A DNA stretch of 12,065 nt from the NCBI GenBank assembly GCA_964578935.1, contig CAZOEW010000121.1:1-12065 (forward strand). Reading direction: 5' to 3'. Below are positions 1-6,883 of this stretch, in pieces. The notes under the pieces were generated by a model. It ran no database searches. It was not told where the DNA came from and saw only the letters and a program-made list of their open reading frames with translations. Each line of letters begins with the position of its first letter. Position 1 is the first letter of the stretch. Origin of the DNA: JAQYVL01 sp964578935. Its GTDB lineage: Bacteria; Desulfobacterota; Desulfobacteria; Desulfobacterales; SURF-7. The position numbers and the translations under genes are program-made.

Positions 1-170
1 TTTCTAATCAGATCGAACAAGGTATCCAGATCCGGCACCTCAACGGTTGTACTCATTCCCCCGACTTCGTATTTCAATCCCGACTGCTCGATAATCGAAA
101 TCCCTTTTCGAACAAAACGCCCTACACTTGTTCCATCACTGATGGGATATACGGAAAGCTGTGCAATCAT
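1..170 (-). CDS. Thiamine-binding MTH1187/YkoF-like family protein, partial (C-terminus beyond window)
   Basis: Reading leftwards from 170, the frame is open to the window edge (56 codons). It starts MIAQLSVYPISDG, then GRFVRKGISIIEQSG and YEVGGMSTTVEVPD. This is the pattern of the small MTH1187 (UPF0045/DUF77) proteins of about 100 residues, cytoplasmic oligomers with a ferredoxin-like fold; members of the family bind thiamine or related pyrimidines. About 40 residues should lie outside the window. I chose the ATG at 168-170 because GGAGG lies 8 bases upstream. An in-frame ATG at 183-185 would add five residues (MEEKA) but has no clear ribosome-binding site. The gene is separated from the catabolic cluster by a 337-base gap and is probably a separate unit. 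No TPP riboswitch elements were seen upstream. Confidence 0.8.
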   Translation of the reverse strand, partial: MIAQLSVYPISDGTSVGRFVRKGISIIEQSGLKYEVGGMSTTVEVPDLDTLFDLIR

Positions 171-286
171 CGCTTTTTCCTCCATGGACTTTAAACGGAA
201 TGATTAACGAAATATAATTCAGCCATCGGGGAGTTTATGATCACCATCGCTTCATCGATAATTTTTAATATCATGTAAACTCATGC

Positions 287-337
287 AAAAGGGCTCGCTA
301 AGAAAAAACAGCGTATGGTAAGGGTATGAGCCCTTTT
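287..337. terminator. Inverted repeat with 10-bp arms, possible terminator or leader hairpin
   Basis: The arms AAAAGGGCTC (287-296) and GAGCCCTTTT (328-337) are exact reverse complements around a 31-base loop. The loop can form a smaller CGCT/AGCG stem, partly overlapping the left arm. Each strand ends in TTTT, so it could act as a weak terminator in either direction. It lies upstream of the leftmost gene and downstream of the YhhN gene. The long loop and short T tract keep confidence low; a structure in the thiamine-binding gene's leader is the alternative. Confidence 0.35.
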
Positions 338-430
338 ATATAAACTATAGTTGTTGATAGAAAATAAAAGCCGTGATAAACATTCAATTTTTTCTAACGA
401 TCCCTAATGCATTCAAACAGTACACGATAT

Positions 431-462
431 AAAAAATCATCCATTCCGCTACAGGAGCGGAA
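431..462 (-). terminator. Candidate intrinsic terminator of the minus-strand operon
   Basis: TTCCGCT (444-450) and AGCGGAA (456-462) form a 7-bp stem with a 5-base loop, 46 bases past the stop codon of the YhhN gene. Read on the minus strand, the stem is followed after 7 bases by six T (positions 436-431). The T tract is displaced from the stem, so efficiency is uncertain, but the position is right for ending the operon. Confidence 0.5.
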
Positions 463-507
463 CTTTACTATCAACTCCCCGAAACCTCATGTAATTAAGC
501 ATAAAAT

Positions 508-1161
508 TTAATTCATTAACCCTGCCGAGAACGCCAGCAGAAACTGACCTGAATAATAGAGGGGAAGGCCAAACAGGCGGTTAATAAAGGCTTTTTCCAG
601 AAAACGGTTGCGGGCCACGAAAAGGTCGGAGAAGTAAAACAGGAGCGCGCCCGTGAAAACAACCAACCGTGCGTTACGGGGGAGGCCGGTATCCAGCAGA
701 ACTGAACCTGCTGCGATCACCATGGCGGTAATCACTGCGATATACAGTATGACCGGTACCATCATGGAACCGAGGTGAGGTTTCAGCCAGATAAAGACGA
801 AAACGCTGAAGGCTGATGCCAGGGCAGCAATGAGCCATACCAGGGTGCTGACCTGGGACAGGTGAAAAAAACCGAAAACATAACAGACATGTCCGAGCAG
901 AAAGGATACCAGGCCGATCAGAAAAGCCTTTTTCTGAGAGAAGATGAGCAGCACATCTCCACCCAGGCAGAGTATCAAGCCGGCGAGCAGAAAATGATAA
1001 TAGTCCGGAGCCGGATGGTTCTGGAGAATCGCGGCAAGGATAAAAAGAAGAGAAAGCGGTGTTTTGGTCAGCAGTTTTCCCGGAGTACTCTCTTTTTTTT
1101 CAAAAAACAGGAGTGCCGGCAATAAAACAGCGGCAAGCGCGATGATCACAGCAGTTTCCAT
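508..1161 (-). CDS. YhhN/TMEM86-family membrane protein, putative lysoplasmalogenase
   Basis: 217 residues, very hydrophobic, with about seven or eight membrane-spanning segments and almost no soluble domain. It shows the family landmarks: GGDVLLIF (67-74) followed by KAFLIGLVSFLLGHVCY (78-94), then GALLFYFSDLFVARNRF (171-187) and YYSGQ (202-206). The buried acidic residues Asp69 and Asp179 are those expected in YhhN. Characterised family members hydrolyse the vinyl-ether bond of lysoplasmalogens, giving a fatty aldehyde and a glycerophospho headgroup; many bacterial members are untested. The ATG has AGGAG 6 bases upstream. It is the last gene of the minus-strand run, 66 bases after the 373-residue dehydrogenase-like gene. 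A TATAAA-like box lies in that gap but has no good -35, so it may be co-transcribed or have its own weak promoter. Confidence 0.8.
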   Translation of the reverse strand: METAVIIALAAVLLPALLFFEKKESTPGKLLTKTPLSLLFILAAILQNHPAPDYYHFLLAGLILCLGGDVLLIFSQKKAFLIGLVSFLLGHVCYVFGFFHLSQVSTLVWLIAALASAFSVFVFIWLKPHLGSMMVPVILYIAVITAMVIAAGSVLLDTGLPRNARLVVFTGALLFYFSDLFVARNRFLEKAFINRLFGLPLYYSGQFLLAFSAGLMN

Positions 1162-1227
1162 AGTTTCTCCTTTTGTCCGGCTTCGTAATATTTTATAATC
1201 TCGTAAAATTAAAAATACATTGTGGTA

Positions 1228-2349
1228 TTATCGGATCATGGCGTCAAGATAGTTGATTTTTTTCATCGGGGCAATCCCTAAAAGCGCCTGCAGGTGTTTG
1301 GCATCCCGGAACCGTTTCTCCTGACCAAAATCTTTCATATACCCGACACCGCCAAGCACCTGGATTCCATCGGTGGTGAGGTCGCATGCCGCGCTCTGAA
1401 CATGAATGGCTGCGGCCCTTGACCCGGCGGCCCATCCTGAACTCTGTCTGTCCACATCCTGTGACGCTCCCGTTATGCACATGTCCGCAATTTTGATCTG
1501 CACGGCCATGTTTGCCAGGATCATTTTGATCTCGGACCAGTTTATAATTTTTTTCCCGCCCTGCGAACGCATCTTGCTGTATTCGAAAGCTTCTTTAAAC
1601 GATCCTTTCATGATTCCGGCTGACATGGCTGCCGAGGCTATATTCAGGCGGTCCGCCATGGTGTTGAAATATTGTTTTCCTTCTCCGGGTTTTCCAATCA
1701 GTTCTGCCGGGACGTCATTCAGTTCCAGATCGACAGCCGGACAGGCATGCAGCCCAAGGCTGTGAATGGGGTTGCTTTTTTGAATACCCGGTGCGGAGAG
1801 ATCGATGAGGAAGTAGGAGAATCCCTCCTGCCCATCTGTTTTCGAGGGTATCAGGGCTTGAGCGGCCAGGTCACCTAAAACCGTATATTCCAGTTTTCCC
1901 GAAAGATAGTATTGACCGTTTTTTTTGACAGCGCCGGCATCGGGCTTTATTTCGCTCGGGTTATTAAAAACGGGAAAAGCGATCAGGAAGTCGGTAACCT
2001 TTTTCGCGTTTGAAGTGATTCGTTTCAACACCTCGTTTTCCCCTGCCGCAAGGAGGACTTCCTGGGCAGCTGCAGTGGTGAAAATAATCCCTCCCAGGCT
2101 GCTGTCAGCCTGACACATGCAGTCCAGAACAGTGCAGAGAGCCCTCATCCCTTGTCCCATGCCACCTGCTTCTTCAGGCAGAACGATATGGAAAAAGTCC
2201 AGTTCATAGGCTTTATCCAGAACAGAATCGAAAAATGGCCCAAAAGGGTATTTGTCATTCTCTTCCCTGTCCGGCACCAGTTCTTTCTTTGCGAAGTCGG
2301 CGGCAGCCTTTTCAAGCAGCTTTATCTCCTTCTCACTTGCTTTCGGCAT
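1228..2349 (-). CDS. Acyl-CoA dehydrogenase-like protein lacking the usual catalytic Glu; probable partner subunit
   Basis: 373 residues, the normal length of an acyl-CoA dehydrogenase: N-terminal helices (about 1-115), middle beta domain (about 120-225), C-terminal helical domain (about 230-370). The fold is recognisable from GDLAAQALIPSK, IQVLGGVGYMKDFG (329-342) and KRFRDAKHLQ (345-354). Key motifs are changed. The YEGT element that normally follows RDAK and gives the catalytic Glu reads LLGI (356-359). The TEPxAGSD flavin-loop motif of the middle domain is not recognisable at about 121-137. At the alternative base position used by isovaleryl-CoA dehydrogenase there is an Asp (MADRLNIAS, Asp233). 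The gene starts 18 bases after the 500-residue dehydrogenase, with AAGGAG 6 bases before the ATG. The likely role is a regulatory or structural subunit of a heteromeric dehydrogenase; an active enzyme using another base is possible. Confidence 0.85.
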   Translation of the reverse strand: MPKASEKEIKLLEKAAADFAKKELVPDREENDKYPFGPFFDSVLDKAYELDFFHIVLPEEAGGMGQGMRALCTVLDCMCQADSSLGGIIFTTAAAQEVLLAAGENEVLKRITSNAKKVTDFLIAFPVFNNPSEIKPDAGAVKKNGQYYLSGKLEYTVLGDLAAQALIPSKTDGQEGFSYFLIDLSAPGIQKSNPIHSLGLHACPAVDLELNDVPAELIGKPGEGKQYFNTMADRLNIASAAMSAGIMKGSFKEAFEYSKMRSQGGKKIINWSEIKMILANMAVQIKIADMCITGASQDVDRQSSGWAAGSRAAAIHVQSAACDLTTDGIQVLGGVGYMKDFGQEKRFRDAKHLQALLGIAPMKKINYLDAMIR

Positions 2350-2367
2350 GTGATTCTCCTTATATTT

Positions 2368-3870
2368 TCAATCCTCTTCAAAGATTTTTGCCTGCGGTAT
2401 ATTTCCGGCAACCAGACATTTAAAGAGGTTCAACCGGTTGAGCTGGTTGGTGCCTTCATAAATCTGGAGCAGTTTCGCATCTCTGAGAAGTTTTTCCGTC
2501 CGGTGATCATGACGCAGGCCGGCCTGTCCCATCATTTCAAGCGCCATCTGGCAGTTTTTCACGCCCGCGTCCGTGCCGGCAAATTTTGCCATTGATCCCA
2601 TTCCGGAAGTCAGCTGCTGATCTTTTTCCGAAATGGTTTTAAACCGGTTTTTTCGTGCCAGTTGTGTCATGAAGGGTTTTTTTAAAAGCGGCGCGACTAC
2701 CTTTTCGATAAAAAATCGGGGAACGAATCTGGAATAGTAATACATGGGCTTGGACAGCAGGCTTTTTGTCGCGCCATACAGGCCGATCGCATAGTTCGTT
2801 TCCACGTAGGCGCCCCGCGCAAGGGCCACATTCTTGTACATTTCAGCAAGCATGGATTGGGCCCATTCATGATTGATCAATAATTTCCCCGAAACTTCGG
2901 TTTCCGCCGCAAATGCCGCTGCTTCTTGAAAGGCACCCCGGGCAACACCGGTTCCAAAGGCTCCGACGCCTGCCCGGGAAGCGGCGAGGACGTCGTCCAA
3001 AAGCGCCATTGTAACCGCTCGTTTCGATCGTGAAAGCTTGGTCTGGTGCATGTCGAGGCAGACATTTTCCTCCGGGACAAAGCAGTCCTTGAAGACAAGC
3101 TCGCTGGCCGGGCATCCTTTCTGGCCCATCTTCTTTTCTATCCTCCCGAATGAAAATCCTTTCATGCCGGTTTTTATCGCCAGGACCACCGTGTTTTCCG
3201 ATGGTTTTTTCAGATCGGAATAGGCGATCAGGATATGCCAGGTGGAGAGATGGCCGCTCGAGATAAATACTTTGGTTCCATTTACCAGATATCCGCCTTT
3301 AACTTTTTCAGCGTAACAGGAGACGTTTCCCTTGTCGACAAGTTCTACCTCTTCTACATCGGTGCCTGCTCCCGGCTCGGTTATCGCTGTTGAAATCAGA
3401 CACGGCTGTCCGATTTTTTCTCCATTTACCGTCTCCTTAAAAATTTTATGTATCAACCTCGTATTCAGTGTGGCTGCCAGAGAGGCCACCCCTAAGTAGT
3501 GCACGCCCACAAGGTTTGCCATCCCGAGACAGACGGATGCCAGTTCTTCAGAGAAAGGCGCCATGGTCGGAGCGCTGTATCCTCTGCCGCCGAAAACCCG
3601 CGGAAGCCACATGGTGTAAAATCCCCAGTCATTCGCCTTTTCAACAAAATCATAGGGCAGGTAATCCGGATCCGCATGCATTTTAAGATCCAGTTCCAGG
3701 GCATAGGGCCGAACAATTTCTTTATTGAATTTTCGGGCAATTGCCACAGTCTCCCGGGTTTCCTTTAACAGGGCCTTTGGAAGTTTTGTCACCGACTGCA
3801 GACTGCAGGTAATGTCGTTGAAACGGGGTTCCTGGTCGAGAAATTTTTTTATTTCAGACGTTGAGATCAT
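2368..3870 (-). CDS. Acyl-CoA dehydrogenase, 500-residue type with a C-domain insertion
   Basis: FAD enzyme that would introduce the alpha-beta double bond into an acyl-CoA, normally passing electrons to electron-transfer flavoprotein in the cytoplasm. All diagnostic parts are present: AITEPGAGTD (162-171), KVFISSG (200-206), and RDAKLLQIYEGTNQLNR (463-479), whose Glu472 is the expected catalytic base. It is about 120 residues longer than a standard family member. There is a longer N-terminal lead (about 45 residues) and an insertion at about 366-415 between C-domain helices. The insertion is rich in aromatic, proline and basic residues (SKPMYYYSRFVPRFF, then EKVVAPLLKKPF). AGGAAG lies 7 bases before the ATG. 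It follows the ligase fusion by 54 bases and precedes the catalytically degenerate dehydrogenase by 18, so the two probably assemble. The substrate cannot be read from the sequence. Confidence 0.9.
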   Translation of the reverse strand: MISTSEIKKFLDQEPRFNDITCSLQSVTKLPKALLKETRETVAIARKFNKEIVRPYALELDLKMHADPDYLPYDFVEKANDWGFYTMWLPRVFGGRGYSAPTMAPFSEELASVCLGMANLVGVHYLGVASLAATLNTRLIHKIFKETVNGEKIGQPCLISTAITEPGAGTDVEEVELVDKGNVSCYAEKVKGGYLVNGTKVFISSGHLSTWHILIAYSDLKKPSENTVVLAIKTGMKGFSFGRIEKKMGQKGCPASELVFKDCFVPEENVCLDMHQTKLSRSKRAVTMALLDDVLAASRAGVGAFGTGVARGAFQEAAAFAAETEVSGKLLINHEWAQSMLAEMYKNVALARGAYVETNYAIGLYGATKSLLSKPMYYYSRFVPRFFIEKVVAPLLKKPFMTQLARKNRFKTISEKDQQLTSGMGSMAKFAGTDAGVKNCQMALEMMGQAGLRHDHRTEKLLRDAKLLQIYEGTNQLNRLNLFKCLVAGNIPQAKIFEED

Positions 3871-3924
3871 GTTTTATCTTCCTGTTATCGATTGTTCATT
3901 CTGCTGAATCGACTGATTGATAAT

Positions 3925-6060
3925 CTACTTCTTCGTGGAATCCCAGGTGTCTTCCGTCACACCGGCTTTTTCAAGTTCTCCTTTTATAATCCGGTGAGAA
4001 TTGGTTTTTGGGAATTCATCCACGATTCTGATGAATCGGGGAATTGCATATTTCGCCAGCTTGTCGGAAAGAAAGGCGTTCAACTCTTCCGGAAGAAGTT
4101 TTTTCCCTGTTACAACGGTTATGGCAGCCATGATCTCATCTTCAGCCATTTCGGAAGGAACGGCATACACAGCCACTTCTTCGACAGCGGGATGTTTCAT
4201 GATAACATGTTCGACCTCATAGGCAGAGACATTCTCTCCTCCTTTGCGCATGGATTCGGTGTTGCGGCCGACAAAGTACAGATATCCCTCACTATCTTTT
4301 CGAACAAGATCACCGGTATATAGCCAGCCATCCCGAACCTTTTCTTTTGAGGCGTCTTCGTTTTTATAATATTCCACATGACTCTTTTGATCTTCCATTT
4401 TAAAAATCAGCTCACCGGGTATTCCGACAGGAGTGTCCAGTCCGTTTTCATCGATGATGCGAAGATTTTTTCCCAGAGCGCCGGAAGGCTTTCCCAGGGA
4501 TCCGACAGGAGCCGTACCGAGATTCAGAATGCCTTTTCCGCCGCCGTCAACAGCGCCATACCCCTCGTATAGTGTCACGCCAAAACGGTTTTCAAAGGCC
4601 TCCCACATTTCCGCGGGGCATGCCGCCGAAAGGACAAACCGGACATTGTTTTTGGAATCGGTATCTTTTTCAGGCTGTTTCATAAGGATGGGAATGATGG
4701 AACCGATGGTGTTGAACAGGGTGACATGATAACGCCTGATATCTTCCCAGAACCTGCTGGCAGAAAATTTCCGTGACAGCGCGATGGTTCCTTTAATGGC
4801 CATGGTCATGGTGAGGGTCATCAGGAGGGCATTCCCATGGCAGAGAGCGAGACAGGTGTAATATACGTCGTTCTCTTTCAGCAGCATATATGCGATAAGG
4901 CTGAGTCGTTTGACCGTCGACCTTCGGTAGCGGTAGACCACCCCTTTGGGAGGACCCGTGGTTCCGGAAGTGTAAATGATAAGGCACATGTCATCCGGGT
5001 TATAGCTGATTTTCGGGTTTTCGGTCGACATGCCATAGGCCCGGCTGAATTTCAGCATGCTGTCAGGCAGGTTGATCCCTTCTGCTTCGGTTTCCACATC
5101 GTTTACCATTACATGTGTTACGTTTTCAAGCTGCCCTGCGACAGGGGAATACGTATCGATGAGTTCCGCATCAAGGAGCAGAAAGTCAATATCGCTGTGA
5201 TTGATGATATACAGAAGACCCTCACCCTTGAGTTCCGGGTTGATGGTCACCACATACATTCCAATTTTCTGCGCTCCGATAAATGTATCCATATAGCGTG
5301 GTGAGTTGCGCATATATATGCCGATTCCTTTGCCCTGTCCTCCCCCGTTTTCCAGGAGGAAATTGGCAACCCGGTTGGCATTTTGATCCATCTGTTTATA
5401 GGTTATGGTTTCATCTTTATAGAGCAGGAAGGTCTTGTCCGGAACCTGTCGGGCTCTTTCTTCCAGCAGTTCAGCCCAGGACATGTCTTCCAGGGCACCC
5501 TGGCGAAGGCCGTTCAAGGTCGTCCGCCATCCACTTCTTCCTGCTTCTTCACGGACGAACCGGATCAGGCCGCTGACGGCATTCAAAAGAAGCCGGAGTG
5601 TTTGAATTTTCTGTTTGAATTTTCGATTTTTTTTTTCAGGGAGGTGTGAAGTGCTTTTTGTGGTAGTCATCGTTGACCTCGTTGTCTGAATTTTTATATT
5701 TTTTCCAGGAAGATACAAGTGGGGAGGTTCCATCTCCGGTACCTGGGTCAGGCGCTGATAGAAGTGCCCGGCATTGAATCCTCTGGTGATACGGATGGCT
5801 TCATGGGGGCATGCCGCAAGACAGCATCCGCAGGCGACACAGTCGGTAATTCCCGGTTCCGATCTTTTCAGATACGGCAGTCCATCTCTCCAGCTACCAG
5901 GACCGCTATTCCGCAGAATAGACCTTGCCGGGCATATAAACATGCATGTTTCACAGCGTTTGCATCGTTTGTCATCGAAAGCGACCAGGCCGGTACTCAT
6001 TTCGGCCGGGTTTGTGTATTCGGGTATTCTGGTCCATCGGCTCAGTTTTTTCTGAATCAT
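3925..6060 (-). CDS. 2[4Fe-4S] ferredoxin domain fused to a CaiC-like acyl-CoA ligase
   Basis: 711 residues in one uninterrupted frame. Residues 30-92 form a ferredoxin domain with two CxxCxxCxxxCP motifs (Cys33/36/39/43 and Cys74/77/80/84, plus an extra Cys79). Residues 93-190 are a linker with a low-complexity Thr/Ser/Lys stretch. Residues about 195-700 are an AMP-forming ligase that would activate a carboxylic acid to its CoA thioester. Its motifs are YTSGTTGPPKG (363-373), LYEGYG (497-502), GWLYTGD (578-584) and GRNTESMRKGGENVS (598-612). The style, including FSASRFWED, resembles crotonobetaine/carnitine-CoA ligases. The C-terminal PKTNSHRIIK (684-693) has Arg690 where the adenylation Lys normally sits. 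The gene starts 1 base after the nitroreductase stop, with GGGGG about 6 bases before the ATG. A second start (Met131, 5670) has GAGGT 5 bases upstream and would give the ligase alone. Substrate unknown. Confidence 0.88.
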   Translation of the reverse strand: MIQKKLSRWTRIPEYTNPAEMSTGLVAFDDKRCKRCETCMFICPARSILRNSGPGSWRDGLPYLKRSEPGITDCVACGCCLAACPHEAIRITRGFNAGHFYQRLTQVPEMEPPHLYLPGKNIKIQTTRSTMTTTKSTSHLPEKKNRKFKQKIQTLRLLLNAVSGLIRFVREEAGRSGWRTTLNGLRQGALEDMSWAELLEERARQVPDKTFLLYKDETITYKQMDQNANRVANFLLENGGGQGKGIGIYMRNSPRYMDTFIGAQKIGMYVVTINPELKGEGLLYIINHSDIDFLLLDAELIDTYSPVAGQLENVTHVMVNDVETEAEGINLPDSMLKFSRAYGMSTENPKISYNPDDMCLIIYTSGTTGPPKGVVYRYRRSTVKRLSLIAYMLLKENDVYYTCLALCHGNALLMTLTMTMAIKGTIALSRKFSASRFWEDIRRYHVTLFNTIGSIIPILMKQPEKDTDSKNNVRFVLSAACPAEMWEAFENRFGVTLYEGYGAVDGGGKGILNLGTAPVGSLGKPSGALGKNLRIIDENGLDTPVGIPGELIFKMEDQKSHVEYYKNEDASKEKVRDGWLYTGDLVRKDSEGYLYFVGRNTESMRKGGENVSAYEVEHVIMKHPAVEEVAVYAVPSEMAEDEIMAAITVVTGKKLLPEELNAFLSDKLAKYAIPRFIRIVDEFPKTNSHRIIKGELEKAGVTEDTWDSTKK
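5668..5682 (-). promoter_or_regulatory. Internal ribosome-binding site and ATG for a ligase-only product
   Basis: Inside the ferredoxin-ligase frame, on the minus strand, GAGGT is followed after five bases (CAACG) by an in-frame ATG at 5668-5670 (Met131, protein MTTTKSTSHLPEKK). The 40 bases before it are AT-rich and read like an intergenic spacer. Translation from here would give a ligase of 581 residues without the iron-sulfur domain. This is visible sequence; use of the site is inferred. Confidence 0.5.
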
Positions 6061-6061
6061 A

Positions 6062-6799
6062 TCATTCCCCCTGTCTTTCTATCCGGGGTTTATCATCCAT
6101 ACCGCCTTCAAACCATTCCACCAATTGGACTTCCCGGGGAACCGGTCCGTCCGATTTTACCCTGGGCCATCCAACAGCGATGCAGTTGTTGAGCCGGTAG
6201 GGATATTGTATGCCGAACTGTTTTTTCCATTTGCGGTCAACCATTAAAAGCTTGATCAGCCCGATCCAGCAGGTTCCAGCCCCCATGCTGTGGGCCGCAA
6301 GTATCATATTTTGTCCGCATATTCCGATGTCCGTTGGAGGAGATGAAACGCCACGGGTATCTTCCAGAAGGAGAATCAGTGTCGGTGCTGAATGGAAAAC
6401 AGGAGCCCGGTCATATGCAACTTCCCGTATCAGGGCAAAGGGAACCGGATGAAGTTCGTTGGGACTCAGACGGATCATAAGGCGGGTGCATGGTTTCAGA
6501 AAAATTCTGCGAAAACCGCTCCGTGAATAATCGAGAAACCACATCAGGCGTTTGGCTGTTTTGCGTGCGTCTTCTTCCATTTTTGCCAGAATTTCAGGGC
6601 TTTTTATCACGATGAATTTCCAGGGTTGTGAATTGCCGGCAGAAGGGGCAAACCGTCCTGCTTCGAGTATACGTCGTATCATGAAATCCGGAAGCGGCTC
6701 CTTTTTGTATGCCCGAATACTGCGACGTTCCAGAATCACCTTTTCAACCGGTGTCCACTCTTTCAGAGTCGGCTCTTTAACAGCCTGTTGAACTGCCAT
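6062..6799 (-). CDS. Nitroreductase-family FMN oxidoreductase
   Basis: 245 residues from the ATG at 6797-6799. Nitroreductase-fold proteins are FMN-binding dimers that reduce nitro groups, flavins, quinones or enones, or act as redox relays. The family signatures are clear: ERRSIRAY (24-31) and APSAGNSQPWKF (51-62) at the FMN phosphate and ring, then DIGICGQNMILAAHSMGAG (157-175). A basic, hydrophobic stretch at about 80-125 lengthens the middle of the protein and could form a lid or contact a partner. An upstream in-frame ATG at 6829 would add ten residues but lacks a ribosome-binding site, whereas the chosen start has AAGGA 8 bases upstream. Its stop is 1 base from the start of the ferredoxin-ligase gene. 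This coupling suggests that the ferredoxin domain is its electron partner. Substrate not predictable. Confidence 0.87.
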   Translation of the reverse strand: MAVQQAVKEPTLKEWTPVEKVILERRSIRAYKKEPLPDFMIRRILEAGRFAPSAGNSQPWKFIVIKSPEILAKMEEDARKTAKRLMWFLDYSRSGFRRIFLKPCTRLMIRLSPNELHPVPFALIREVAYDRAPVFHSAPTLILLLEDTRGVSSPPTDIGICGQNMILAAHSMGAGTCWIGLIKLLMVDRKWKKQFGIQYPYRLNNCIAVGWPRVKSDGPVPREVQLVEWFEGGMDDKPRIERQGE

Positions 6800-6850
6800 A
6801 TATCCTTTCCTTCCTGTCCTGATTTTCACATTGATTTTGCCGAGGGGCGC

Positions 6851-6869
6851 TCTCCGGTTTTTCCGGAGA
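6851..6869. other. Hairpin between the TetR and nitroreductase genes
   Basis: TCTCCGG (6851-6857) and CCGGAGA (6863-6869) form an exact 7-bp GC-rich stem with a 5-base loop, in the 84-base gap after the TetR stop. The minus-strand RNA has no T tract after it, so it is not a classic terminator. It could stabilise or process the transcript, setting different levels for the upstream pair (thiolase, TetR) and the downstream genes. Confidence 0.5.
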
Positions 6870-6883
6870 AGCGGCGATCATGA

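Larger units (their letters stand above)
171..507. other. AT-rich intergenic gap between the thiamine-binding gene and the YhhN gene
   Basis: No convincing coding frame on either strand. It holds two inverted repeats, listed separately: a tight hairpin at 444-462 and a wider one at 287-337. It must also contain the promoter of the thiamine-binding gene. Weak boxes such as TTTACA and TATATT occur on the minus strand, but no pair has convincing spacing. I saw no riboswitch, tRNA or repeat array. Confidence 0.6.

Noticed and set aside
171..443. A TPP riboswitch ahead of the thiamine-binding protein gene
   Set aside because: Neither the CTGAGA core nor the conserved second core of the thi-box could be found on the minus strand; only the 287-337 inverted repeat is there.
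1162..1227. A dedicated promoter for the YhhN gene
   Set aside because: A TATAAA-like box is present but no -35 element lies at suitable spacing, so it is not listed as a feature.
1244..1480. A frameshift that removed the EGT motif from the 373-residue dehydrogenase-like protein
   Set aside because: The alternative frames contain no EGT-like motif, the C-terminus continues sensibly to a normal length, and several motifs are changed, not just one.
6800..6829. Nitroreductase start at 6829
   Set aside because: There is no ribosome site ahead of it, while the ATG at 6799 has a clear AAGGA at good spacing.
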